Below, piece by piece: positions 1 through 10,131 of a stretch of DNA of 64,000 nucleotides. Numbering within the stretch: position 1 is the first letter of the stretch; each line of letters opens with the position of its first letter. This stretch comes from Brachionus plicatilis. Its lineage: Eukaryota; Rotifera; Eurotatoria; Ploima; Brachionidae. The stretch is from positions 192,171-256,170 of the forward strand of contig QEOQ01000519.1 in assembly GCA_010279815.1 (NCBI GenBank), read 5' to 3'. The notes under the pieces are model-generated. The model saw only the letters and a program-made list of their open reading frames with translations. It searched no databases and had not been told where the DNA came from. The position numbers and the translations under genes were made by a program.

Positions 1-2035
1 ATTCACTATTAGTTTTATTTCTCTTTGGAATATCATTAATGAATATACTGAACAGAAGAGGGCTAATTACTGAACCTTGGGGGACACCTGCAGTTATTAA
101 ATATTCATCACTTATATGACCATTTACATTTACTTTGAATGATCTGGAATCAAGAAATGATTTTATCCAGTGGATAAGATAATCAGGCAAGTTCATTTTT
201 ATTAGTTTATAAATTAATCCGTCATGCCACACCCTATCAAAAGCTTTTGAGATATCAAAAAATAAGGCATTGACTTTTTTCTTTCTATTGAATGATTCAG
301 AAATTTTCTGAATCAAGAAAATAAGATTGTCGGCGTGTCGTCGATATTTTCTGAAGCCTGATTGCTCTTGAATTAACAATGAATTCTTTTCTAGGTGATT
401 ATATATTCTAATGTAGATAATCCGCTCTAGGAGCTTACCAAGACAGCTTGTCATGCTTATTGGTCTATAGTTAGTTGGGTCATTTAATGGTGAGGATTTT
501 TTAGGAATCATGGTTATGAAAGCTGTTTTCCATTCTTTGGGAATTCTAGCCTGAAGAATACTTCGGTTGAACAGTTCCTTAATATCAAGAAGACAAGTTC
601 GTGGTATATTTTTTAACATGATATTTTGAATTTTGTCAGGTCCTGGTGCCCCTTCTCCTTTTAATTTCCTGATAGCTACATTGATCTCTTTTAGACTTAT
701 AGGTTCATTAATTATGAATGATTTGTGGCTTTTAAAAAAATTCGAGTTAAAATCAGTTATCTCACTGTCTGTTTTATTATTAATTAAATCAGAATTGGGA
801 CTTAAAGTTAAGGACAAGAATTCTCCAAAGAATTTTCCTTTTTCACTATCAGTGCTTAGTTCCTGATTATTTGCCAGTAAGGTTGGGATTAGTTTTGAAC
901 TTTTTTTTGATCTGAATTTGTTTATTTTTTTCCAGAAAGGCCTGCTGGATAAAGGATTCTTGCTTATTTTATCAATAAAGTCAGACCAATTTTTGTCCAA
1001 AAATATTTTTAAAGAGATTTTTAACTGAGAGTTTAGAAAGTTGAATTTTTGCTTTGCTAATTGGGAACGAGTTTTTTGAAAATACCTCCAGGTTTTCCTG
1101 CGTTCTTTTATTAAGTTTACAATTTCATGCGGTAGGGTAGTTTTATATATTTTCCCTGACTGTAATGGGATGCTTTTATGGGCAGCACTTATTATTTTTT
1201 TTGAGATTATATTATTATAGTCGTCAACACTATCTGGGTTTAAAATCGGAACACTAAGAATTTCTTGAAAATATGACCAATTTGCTTTTTTGAAATTTAA
1301 CCTTCTTGAAATGAATTCGGAAGTCATAATATGCTCAATTGATATGCAAGCTTCAATAGGGAAATGATCACTTGTCATATCATATTTTGATAAAACCCTA
1401 AAATCACTGATTTTGTCTAAGAGATCGGATGAGACTAAAAATATGTCAAGTAATTCATAGTATTCTCTATTAAATATGTTAAAAGTGGGTGACTTGTCAT
1501 TTATAGTTGACATGTTTAACTTATTTATTATATTCTCTAAAATATTTCCATTTTCGTTTTGACCGAAACATCCTATTTGCTTGGACTTAGCGTTTAAATC
1601 ACCGCCAAGAATAAAGTTTTTACAGTTTTTACTGATTTGTTCAAAAAGCTCAAAATTTAGAATCTTATTAGGTTGGTTGCATAGGCCAAAGATAAACAAG
1701 TAGTCATTTTTTATTTTTATTTTGATGCAAAGTAGCTCTGCTGAGAAGTTTTCAAATGATAAGTCTTGAGCAAAATCGAGTCCCTCCTTAACTAAAATTG
1801 CTACACCGCCTCCATATTTATTTCTAGGTTTGATTATTGACAGGTAATTTTTGTAGTTCAAAAAAATATTTTCTTCATTTGCATCTATTTTTATTTCATT
1901 TAGCAACATAATATCTGGGGAATTCTGAGCCAAAAAATTTTGCAATAGTAGCACTCTACTGGGAAGATGAGAACAGTTCCAATGTGTAATTACTAACCTT
2001 TTTTTTGATAAAGTTGTTGATTTTTTTTTGTTCAT
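1..2035 (-). CDS. LINE ORF2: AP endonuclease-reverse transcriptase (partial)
   Basis: Replication protein of the LINE: the endonuclease nicks target DNA and the RT copies the RNA there. I translated the minus strand from ATG 2035 to base 1 and met no stop, about 678 codons. Endonuclease landmarks in order are THWNCSHL and LLNEIK near the N-terminus, GGGVAILVK, GGDLNA, LLDIFLVSSDLL and the SDHFPIE catalytic end. RT landmarks are GAPGPDKIQN, NYRPISMTS, QSGFRKYRRHADN, FFDISKAFDRVWHD and GVPQGSVISPLLFSIFINDI, which ends at the window edge. The catalytic YADD box is not visible. An in-frame stop lies about 28 codons upstream of the ATG, so 2035 is the first usable start. Separate translation from ORF1 is implied by the frame and gap. 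Confidence 0.92.
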   Translation of the reverse strand, partial: MNKKKSTTLSKKRLVITHWNCSHLPSRVLLLQNFLAQNSPDIMLLNEIKIDANEENIFLNYKNYLSIIKPRNKYGGGVAILVKEGLDFAQDLSFENFSAELLCIKIKIKNDYLFIFGLCNQPNKILNFELFEQISKNCKNFILGGDLNAKSKQIGCFGQNENGNILENIINKLNMSTINDKSPTFNIFNREYYELLDIFLVSSDLLDKISDFRVLSKYDMTSDHFPIEACISIEHIMTSEFISRRLNFKKANWSYFQEILSVPILNPDSVDDYNNIISKKIISAAHKSIPLQSGKIYKTTLPHEIVNLIKERRKTWRYFQKTRSQLAKQKFNFLNSQLKISLKIFLDKNWSDFIDKISKNPLSSRPFWKKINKFRSKKSSKLIPTLLANNQELSTDSEKGKFFGEFLSLTLSPNSDLINNKTDSEITDFNSNFFKSHKSFIINEPISLKEINVAIRKLKGEGAPGPDKIQNIMLKNIPRTCLLDIKELFNRSILQARIPKEWKTAFITMIPKKSSPLNDPTNYRPISMTSCLGKLLERIIYIRIYNHLEKNSLLIQEQSGFRKYRRHADNLIFLIQKISESFNRKKKVNALFFDISKAFDRVWHDGLIYKLIKMNLPDYLIHWIKSFLDSRSFKVNVNGHISDEYLITAGVPQGSVISPLLFSIFINDIPKRNKTNSE

Positions 2036-2219
2036 TTTTATTTTGTGATGCTGATTGAGCCGTAGATCTATGGATTGAATGAGTGACTTTCTACTTAGGT
2101 TTGACTGCGAAAGAAAATCTCATGTTTTTGCTTTTTTCATCTATTTTTGACTGCTGTATTTGAGTTTTTGTCCGATTTTGTTTAGGATGTTCTTTTTGAA
2201 GTGAGAGTTGTGTATTGGC

Positions 2220-3359
2220 TTATTTTTGATCAGTTTTTGTCTTTGAAATCGGAATTTTTGTGATTTCATTTTTATGTTCTGTTTGCTTAGTTGTATTTGG
2301 AATACCTGAGTTACCATTGTTTTGGATATTAACATTATATTGCAAATTCTCAAAACCATGTCCGATACTTAGGCGGCCATTTTTCGAGTTGGTATCGTCG
2401 GTTACCGATTTATCAAGTGCATCAATGTTACGCTTGTAACTTGTATTATCACAAGTTATCATTTTGTTCACTTCAGCAAACGACTTCTCGATTTCCTCGT
2501 TAGAGAAGAAACCAGATAGAGGATTTTCGTTTGTTTTTTGGCAGATTACTTCAGCTCCTTCACGATCAAGGTCATCTTCTGTGTTCATTTTGTCAAAATC
2601 ACCGTCACGGATCATGTTTGCTGTAGTGTGTTCTTCGGTTGAGTGTCCTTTTTTTTGACAAATTCGGCATACCAGTGAAGAGCGTTCTCTATAAGTAGGA
2701 CAATCAGCCTTAACATGGCCAAACTGATTGCAGCATTTGCATAAAATTGGATCACCGGCTTTAAAGACAAATGCCTCTTCCCCATCGATTGTTTTGATGC
2801 CAATTATTTTTTGCTTTGTTTCATTTTTAATGGCAGTCTCTTTGACAATGACATGGACAATTCCAGAATCGATATGACTCATTTCAGGTTCTTTGCATTT
2901 AACACGAGTTATACGAATAATATCGTCTAATTTTAGACCAGATTTTAGGAAGTGTGATTCGATACATTTGTCTTCTACATTTGGTTGAAGATGAAGAACT
3001 TTAAAAAGACAAGTGTCAGTTAAAACATTAGGGTCTAAAATTCTGACTGAAACTGATTTGATGTCGATTTCTTGGTTGAAAAGTTTTTTGGCGTCAAATT
3101 CTCCGCTAAAAGAAACTAGCCAAGTTGAATTTGAGCGGTAGACGCTAATTGAATTGATTGAGTCAAGATCTGAAGCGTTCAAAGGTTTTTTAAGACCATT
3201 GAAAATGTCGAGACGAGTTGGTACGACATTTTTTGGGACTCTTATCTTGATTGTATTGGTGAATTCACGTTTTTTTTTGCTTCTGAGTCCTTGTGGGAAC
3301 CCTGAAAATGATTGAGTGAAGTAATGGACTTGTCCAGGTCCATTTGAGTGATTCATCAT
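2220..3359 (-). CDS. LINE ORF1: gag-like RNA-binding protein with zinc knuckles
   Basis: 379-aa nucleocapsid-like protein expected to coat LINE RNA. The central part (about residues 35-115) looks like the RRM-like fold of Jockey ORF1 proteins, and basic stretches (RSKKKREF) precede it. Two adjacent knuckles follow at about residues 205-245: first CKCCNQFGHVKADC (CX2CX4HX4C), then CRICQKKGHSTEEH, where the last ligand is His rather than Cys. The C-terminal third is polar and low in complexity. The ORF starts with two consecutive Met codons; I kept the first. An overlapping minus-strand frame at 2141-2359 is a shadow. Family assignment rests on the knuckles and on ORF2 downstream. Confidence 0.88.
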   Translation of the reverse strand: MMNHSNGPGQVHYFTQSFSGFPQGLRSKKKREFTNTIKIRVPKNVVPTRLDIFNGLKKPLNASDLDSINSISVYRSNSTWLVSFSGEFDAKKLFNQEIDIKSVSVRILDPNVLTDTCLFKVLHLQPNVEDKCIESHFLKSGLKLDDIIRITRVKCKEPEMSHIDSGIVHVIVKETAIKNETKQKIIGIKTIDGEEAFVFKAGDPILCKCCNQFGHVKADCPTYRERSSLVCRICQKKGHSTEEHTTANMIRDGDFDKMNTEDDLDREGAEVICQKTNENPLSGFFSNEEIEKSFAEVNKMITCDNTSYKRNIDALDKSVTDDTNSKNGRLSIGHGFENLQYNVNIQNNGNSGIPNTTKQTEHKNEITKIPISKTKTDQK

Positions 3360-3420
3360 TTTTGAATTTTCAAATAAAATGAGTCACGTGATTAAAAGTT
3401 TCAAATTTTTAAAATGAAAT

Positions 3421-4560
3421 TAAAAGTTATAGATGTGGATTTTAAAGCAGATAAAGAATCAAATAATAATTCTAAATCAATTAGGCAATTACTTCAATCA
3501 AGAAAAACGAACTTAAAAGAAGAACTTTTCAAGTGGCTCAGATTTGACAGAGATAACTGATTAGACAAAATACTTTAATTCACACTTTTATTCGTTTAAA
3601 TTGTATATAGGACTATAATGATTTATTTGGATTTTTTTTTTTATAATAACATACTTTTTTACAAATTTTGTTTTAAACCTAGGTAAGCTATTTTTAACAG
3701 CATATCTAGGATATCAATGACCGGCAAGCGGTCTTTCGTCAAATAAATAATAATAATAATAAGGACTACAACACCTTAAAAAACAAAAATTTTAAACTTT
3801 CAAAACTCAGGTTTCGATTTTAAATTCCCCAATTAAAATTAACTTCTAAAGAAAATTAAATAATTTTTTTTAATGGTTTTTTAGTTTTTTATTATTTTAT
3901 TAATAACGTATTAAAAAAATTATAATAAAAAAAACTTGGTTATAAAACCAAACTAAAAACTAACTTATTTATTATTTGTTATCTTTTATTATCTAATCAA
4001 GTCTGTTTTTAAGCATAAATTAATCAAGCTGTTCTAAGCTGATACTAAATTACATCTGGTCTCGCTCTGCTTTGGTTTATTATTATCTTTTTTTTTTATA
4101 TTTTTGTAGTGATTTTATAAAAAATAATAATCTTTTTTATTTACATTTTTATTTTATTTTAAATAAATAATAAAAAGAAAAATTTTAAAACAAAATAAGA
4201 TTTTTTAACTTTTGTCGATTTAAATAAAACATTCGAGCTTAAAAAATAATCCAAGATGATTAAAATTAATTTTTTATATTTTGACATTAAAAAAACGCAA
4301 AAAATTGCGCGTTGAGTGTATCACGCAAAAATTATGAGTGATTAAATGTTGAATGAGTGCTTATCATTCAAACTCACACTTTTACTCAAAAAAGGTGTGT
4401 GGAATTGTCTGCATGTGAGTTAAAAATAATGTTTTATACCATAAAAATAAATTATAAATTGATTAAATGAAATATTATTTTGTATAAATATTAATTTAAT
4501 ATTAAATTAAATAAATACATTTAACTAATAAGCTTACATCTGATCTACGTTTCAGTCTTT
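3421..4560. other. AT-rich intergenic stretch with one candidate retroelement tail
   Basis: No gene is visible. Bases about 3690-3765 hold a more GC-rich patch (GACCGGCAAGCGGTC, a small hairpin) followed by an (AAT)n run, which resembles the microsatellite tail of a LINE 3' end on the plus strand. The rest is A/T homopolymer-rich sequence with stops in all frames. Confidence 0.4.
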
Positions 4561-4599
4561 GAGATGTATTTAGTATAAGAATTTTGGATTCAGAACAGG

Positions 4600-6545
4600 C
4601 CCGAGTTTATAAATAATACAGGAAAAATCCACTCTCCAGTAGACCTTATTTCTCTTTTTTTATTTGCCACTACTTTTAGTCCTCAGCTCGATTTGAAGAA
4701 TTGGGGAATCACAAGAAATAAGAGATTTCTTAAAAAATAAAGTACAAAATAATTTAAACGTGCGTATCACTCTTTTAGAAATTACAAAAGCCTTAAAAAA
4801 ACTAAAAGAACTAGCGGGGTCTGTTCAAGATCGTATCCGCAACCTGATGTTAAAAAATTTACCTATAAAGACTGTTGACGTGTTACTATATTATAAAGGT
4901 CTAGCTAGGCCCCGGTTATTAGTCCTTTCATATTCATGAGTGTCCTGAATCTAGTTGCTAGTTTGTTAGTCTAACTCAACTGATTAATTGCTGGCGCCAA
5001 GTTAAGAAATATATAAATATAGTTTAATTTGACTAAATAATGTGATTTGTGTTTTGAATAGAAAAATTTTTATATCTTTTATATAACACTACTCCCACTA
5101 CTATGTCAAAGAGATCCAGTCAACCTACCCGGCAACCAAGTCTTTACTTGAATAAGCCAACTCTTTAACATGAGTTTTGATCTGGGCCAAGTCCCAAAAT
5201 CTTCCAAAATAGCAAGTATAACCATAATCCCCAAGACATATTCTAATAGCTATCTTCCAATTAGTATGATAAGTTGGCTTGGAAATTTACACCAGAGTAT
5301 GTAATTTTCTTGAGAACAATAAATTACTTGTACATGAGCAATCAGGATTTTGAAAGCATAGACACGCTGTAGATAATCTTTACTTTCTTACTCAAAAAGT
5401 ATATAGTCTTTTAATAGAAAAAAAAATCTGTTGTCTATATTTTTTCATTTCTTAAGCTTTTGATAGAGTTTGATTGATAGATAGATAGAGCACGATAGAC
5501 TTATTTATAAGCTAATTAGAACTTATCTGCCTTCTAATCTTTTTTATTGCATAACATCGTTTCTACATTTAAGATATTTAGAGAAAATATAAATGGTTAT
5601 CTGAGTGGTCAAAATAGGAGTTCCACAATGGTCAGTAATTAGACCACTTCTTTTTAGCATTTGTATAAATGATAAACCAAAAATAAACAAAGCAAACTGA
5701 CAATACTCTATTCTTTTTAGAGATAACTTGGCTACTGTTTTTAATTTCCAAAAATATACTTGGTAATCTTTACAAATCCTCGATAGGATCAATCTTGGAT
5801 TGTTATATTCCTTTGTTTAAATTCATTCTCAGAAACTAACATCAAAAAATACGAGTTATTCAAAATTCAGCAGTCCGGTGTATTATGAAGCTGAAATATG
5901 ATATTCCCTCCAATATCTAGCAAGAGACCTTCGATAAACATTGTGTAATTGCTACCAAATAATTTCTTCTTTTTTTTTCTGAACTATCAAAGATTTAAAC
6001 ATGTCTAACTGGGAGGAAGACAAAATATAGAAAGACAAAATGTAGAATTTTCTCCAAAATATAGAAAGACAAAATAAAGAATACTACTGCATGTAAAAAA
6101 ATATAGAAAATTTTAATTATATTATTATAATAATATATTTGAGACTTTTACTTTGTATTAATTAGTGACAGATTATAAAAGTGAGAATATTGAAGCATTT
6201 TTAGAAGGTTTAGGAAATAATTTACTAATTGACAAAGAAAAAAATTGAAATAAAAATTAATTAGACTATTTTTTTTTCTACATTTTTTTTTTCAGGTAAA
6301 TTCTATATTATCCAATAAAAAATCGTTTTCTACATTTTGTCTTTCTATATTTTGTCACACTGCCGTCTAACTTCTAGCTATTTCAAATAATCGTTTTTAA
6401 TTTTCTTTTTATTACTTAGACCTATTATTCCTTTTTTTATTTTTATTTATTTTTTATTTTATTTTATCTTATTTAACTTTATTTTAATTTTTTTTATTCC
6501 GAAGGAGCATTTGCTCGGTACAGATAAACATATAAATATATTTTG
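4600..6545 (+). mobile_element. Decayed Jockey-like LINE copy (ORF2 relic and 3' end)
   Basis: Plus-strand relic of the family at 1-3420. Recognisable ORF2 pieces in order are SVQDRIRNLMLKNLP near 4820, GQVPKSSKIASITIIPK near 5185, LLVHEQSGF near 5325, a broken FDISKAFDR equivalent near 5450, and GVPQWSVIRPLLFSICIND near 5620 (compare GVPQGSVISPLLFSIFIND at the left edge). A C-terminal RT piece lies near 5860-5930. Stops and frameshifts are frequent. A separate TIR element has inserted at 6011-6364. The tail near 6495-6545 (CCGAAGGAGCATTTGCTCGG, then TACAGATAAACA) recurs at 6924-6960, so it is probably the LINE 3' terminal module. Confidence 0.7.
6011..6364. mobile_element. 354-bp TIR element with 8-bp target duplication
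   Basis: The two ends are inverted copies. A 29-bp block starting GACAAAATATAGAAAGACAA (6019-6047) is matched perfectly by its reverse complement at 6328-6356. The outermost 8 bases also pair with four mismatches (left GGGAGGAA, right end read inward GGCAGTGT). GTCTAACT occurs immediately outside both ends (6003-6010 and 6365-6372, my count), as expected for an 8-bp target-site duplication. There is no coding capacity. An 8-bp TSD is known from the hAT, P, Merlin and MULE-like groups; the terminal bases do not settle which. It lies within the decayed LINE, so it inserted later. Confidence 0.75.
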
Positions 6546-6834
6546 GAAAAGAAGACAATTCTATATTTTTCTAAAATCCAAAAATCCTCATTTTTTTGGC
6601 CGGAAGCATTTTAGAATAATTTTACTAAAAGTAATGTTTATAAGTTGTAAGTATATTTTAATGTAATCTAACGTAATTTTTGGTAAAATTACATATCCTT
6701 ACCGACTAACATTTACGTAAGATTACGCAAGCTTACTAAAAATAATGTAAAATTAAGTAATTTTGCCCATTCTGCACTTTTCATGAAATTACTGTATCAA
6801 TGAAGTCTCTTTGTTAAATAAAAGTTGAAAACTG

Positions 6835-6965
6835 CAATTTTTTTATTACTTGTAATTTTTGTATCTTTTCTTTGTATCTTATTTTTAACATTTGTGATTT
6901 TGTTTTTTTTTTTTTTAAACCTGAAAGAGCTATAAATCGGTACAGATAAACAAATAAAAATCAAA
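6835..6965 (+). repeat. Solo LINE 3' terminal module
   Basis: CCTGAAAGAGCTATAAATCG followed by GTACAGATAAACAAATAAA repeats the layout seen at 6495-6545: T-rich lead-in, CCGAAGGAGC-like core, then GGTACAGATAAACA. A looser relative is at 32395-32440. It is probably a truncated 3' end of the same LINE family. Confidence 0.4.
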
Positions 6966-8094
6966 AAAATTATTTGACAAGAATGCTAAATAAATCAATT
7001 ATTTCAATTGATAAATATTGAGCTTTCAAAAGTTTTCAAAAACAACTTAATTTTGATAGCACAAATGAGAAAAAAAATATTTTTTAATTAGATTTTATTC
7101 TTTATTAAGTAACTGATGAATAGCTTAAATATTTGAATGGTTTTATAAAAAATAGTGGATAAACTAAAAAAAAATTATTATTAATTCGAATATTTTGTAT
7201 ATTCTATTAATTTCTAGTATTTTTTATTTACGAGAAAAATAAACTTTACAACAAAATGAAAAAATTAAAATACACACTTTTAAGCCTTAACTCAGGGATT
7301 AATTATATTTTCAAAAAAAAAAACAAAAATAAACGATTCTATCACGAGTCTCTGTACATTCATATCAGTGGCATCTTTCGTTGCTCTCTCGAGGTAACGA
7401 AATTATATCCGGAACCGATTTCTAAAAAATAAACAATTTTTAAATCTTAATAAAAAAGTTTTGTAAAATTCATTAGAAAAGAACAGAACAAACAAATAAT
7501 ATGTTTTTTTCTTTAAAATCACAATTAGTTCTGTGAATTCAGCATGGTGCAACATTCAATTGTCTCCTCAGTTCAATTTTATAACTGTTGTTTAAAAGAT
7601 ATTTGCTGCAGAAATGCAAATCAAAGCATGTGGAGGAGATCGTTTGACGTTTTGATAAAAAATTCAAAAACAGTATAAACTTTAAAAGTTAAGTTTATTT
7701 TAATTATTTCTTTTTTCAGTATAAAACTTACAAGATTAGCAATAAAAAAATTGGAGTAGTATTAAAAAAATTGTGTTGCTAAAATTTAAAAAATGTTTTA
7801 AAATGCCAACAAAAGCCAAAATTAAATACGAGTGGAGTAAAAATACTGAATATGACTTATTTTTTTAATTTATATTTTTTTTTTACACTGTTAGATTGAT
7901 TTTTATACTGATTCAATAAATTCTAAATACATAAAACTAATATTTTTTTTTAATACTGAACTAAAATTATTTTCTATACTGTTTTGAAATTTATCTATGC
8001 GTCTAACGGTTTTTCCCAAAGCAAATCGCAACTTAAATAGAAGGTTTTTGTCAGAAAAACTTTGGAATATTAATTTTTTCTTCAACAATTTTTT
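6966..8094. other. AT-rich stretch without recognisable gene
   Basis: No conserved protein was recognised. A minus-strand 61-codon frame at 7903-8088 is open but is AT-driven and has no recognisable motif. Homopolymer runs dominate. Confidence 0.4.
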
Positions 8095-8190
8095 TTATAA
8101 TAATAATATACATAAGCTACAGCAAGACTAGCTTGCAGAGGTGGCCTACTAGGAGGTCACCTATGGTAGCTCCTTACGGATAACACATAG
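8095..8190 (-). repeat. Putative retroelement 3' end with (ATT)n tail
   Basis: Read on the minus strand, a GC-richer segment holds a hairpin (GGTGACC...GGCCACC). It is followed by CTGTAGCTTATGTAT and then a run of ATT units. The layout resembles the 3' end of a CR1/L2- or RTE-like element. No coding part is visible next to it. Confidence 0.35.
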
Positions 8191-8452
8191 AAAAATACTG
8201 ACAGAAGAAATACAGTTTAATTTTTAGGTCAAAAAATTTTATTTTTATATTCTATTTTTTGGCTAAAATTATTCCTGGATAAAAGCGTTAACAAGAAAAG
8301 TTTTTTGCTTTACTTCCTTTAACTTCCTTTTAAAAAACCTCTTAGAGGCCAAGGATTTTAATAGTTTTTTAAACTGTCAAAGTATGGTAATGGCATGCAA
8401 AATCTCTGTTCTAGATAGTTGCTGTAACTATGAATGCTGCGCCATGTTACAT

Positions 8453-10131
8453 TTATAAAAATAATTTTGAACCCAAATAAAAAAAGATATTCAATTTTAT
8501 ATCATTTATCTCTGTTCTTTTGTACTGAATTTAACAAAATTAAAAATTAAATAAAAAAAACTCAGAATTTTTCTTACCCATCCGCCATTCTTATAAATCC
8601 AATCGCAATACTTATCGTGTATGTAATTTGCAGCTATTTCCTTTAATTTCATGATCAACGCCTGGTTGAGTTCACTTTTGGGCTCCATATTTTTGACAAT
8701 TTGAACACTTCTGTTTATCAACTCAAAAAGAATGGCAATCTTGTTCCACACTGAATCGTATTTGTTCAAATACTCGACTGCCAATTCATCAAATTTGGAA
8801 TAAGTCGAATTTCTGATAAAGTCATGCAGCTTGTGTTCCTCGATGACCAGATCGCTCATGTCTGTCTTCAACAATTTGGAACTAGCTTGGCTGATAGTAA
8901 AGTCACTACATGAGTAAAGATTGTCTACTGATTGTTCGTCTTCGTCATCTATGTAAGGTATGTCTATAAGATCAATGCTGGACAGGCTAGATTTTTCTTG
9001 GGAAAAATTGGCCGACGAGTTGGTACAGGAGGCGATTTTTTTCAAGCGCTCTGCAACTTCGGAGTAAAATTTTTCTTTCAAAATTTCTAAATTGTCCAAT
9101 TTGTAGGACTCGTTGAACTCGGCCAAGTCCCTTGGCTCTGGCGAGCACTGTTCGGACAAAATCTCATGTTTTAGACTAATCCGCGGCAGAATTATCTTTG
9201 ACGGCTGTTCGTCGGTGACCACCAGCTGCAATGGACACTGAGTGTCATTGGTCGAAGTCGAATTGGATCTGTCTGTTTGCTTACCATTTGAATTGTACCT
9301 GAAAGTTTTGCCTTCATGGTGGCTGTGTCTAAAGCTGAACAAGCGCGAAAATTTAAAATTTGTTTGACTGGTGTCCAGGTCTTCGCTTTTTTTCTCGTTT
9401 ATTCGGAACAAATTGCGAAAAAATTTGTTCAACTTGCCAGGTGGGTGCTGATTTGGCGAGTTTGTGGACCTGTTTTTGGGATTAAATCTTGCCGGCATTG
9501 TCGAATTAAATACAGACATTCTTTTGAAACTGTTCTGGGACGATTTGGCGAAAGCTTCGTCGTCTGTCTCCTCAAAATCTTTGTCCAAGTTGTGCTGGTT
9601 ACTTTTTGACTTTTTTGAATTTAGCTTAAAAAATGAGTAAGTTTTTTTGGTCGGTTCAATAGCTTGGCTTGTCTTTATGTCACTCAAGCTCATACTAAGT
9701 CGTTTGCTTTCATCTCTTTTTTGTTTATTTGTCCGTCTTTTTACGCCATTTTCGGCAGTTATTTCTTGCAGCGGTGCATCGGTTTGAGTGGTCAAAATGG
9801 AAAGATCCAGTGGATGAAAATTGGTGGCTACATAATAGCTATAGGGTCTGTTCGGCTTTAGATTGTCCTCTTTAGACGGCAATTGTATTGTTTTTATTTG
9901 TTCAGGGGTCTCTGGTGGGGTCTCCAAAACGGTCTGCTCTTTGTTCGACTTGTTCAGGCCGAGATAGGAGGAAATAAAGGAAGATGATGACGAGTTTGTT
10001 ATCGAATAGTCTGAGCTGGTTATGCACAGTAAACTTGGTGGCAGTTCCAAATTGCTTTCCTTCATGTTCGGCACATCCGAGGATTTTTTTATAAATTCTT
10101 CAATTAATTTATAAGCATCGCACTCGCTCAT
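8453..10131 (-). CDS. Divergent Bcl-2-family protein with very long central loop
   Basis: Two-exon model: 10131-8578, then 8524-8453, splice phase 0, 541 aa. The C-terminal part of exon 1 follows the Bcl-2 core. A helix FDELAVEYLNKY (about 447-458) leads into a BH1-like VWNKIAILFEL (about 461-471). About 38 residues later the BH2-like DWIYKNGGW ends the exon at Trp518. In vertebrate BCL2/BCL2L1 an intron also splits BH2 right after GGW, so the splice site supports homology independently. The N-terminus (DAYKLIEEFIKK) resembles a BH4 helix. About 350 Ser/Lys-rich, probably disordered residues lie between, where family members have a loop of some 50-60. A clear BH3 is missing and the BH1 Gly-Arg is replaced. 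The second exon gives a short hydrophobic tail; an alternative acceptor near 8412 is possible. Expected role: apoptosis control at mitochondrial or ER membranes. Confidence 0.6.

Larger units (their letters stand above)
1..3420 (-). mobile_element. Jockey-like LINE, 5' and middle parts (runs off left edge)
   Basis: This is a non-LTR retrotransposon read right to left. A short 5' leader lies above 3359, ORF1 spans 3359-2220, a 184-nt gap follows, and ORF2 starts at 2035 and continues past base 1. Both ORFs are open over everything visible, so this copy looks young. The order gag-like ORF1 with zinc knuckles, then APE-type endonuclease plus reverse transcriptase, is that of the Jockey superfamily. 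The RT catalytic YADD box, C-terminus, 3' UTR and tail lie outside the window. The exact 5' end is uncertain; 3420 is an estimate from where recognisable sequence stops. Decayed relatives lie at 4.6-6.5 kb and 32.2-32.8 kb. Confidence 0.85.
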
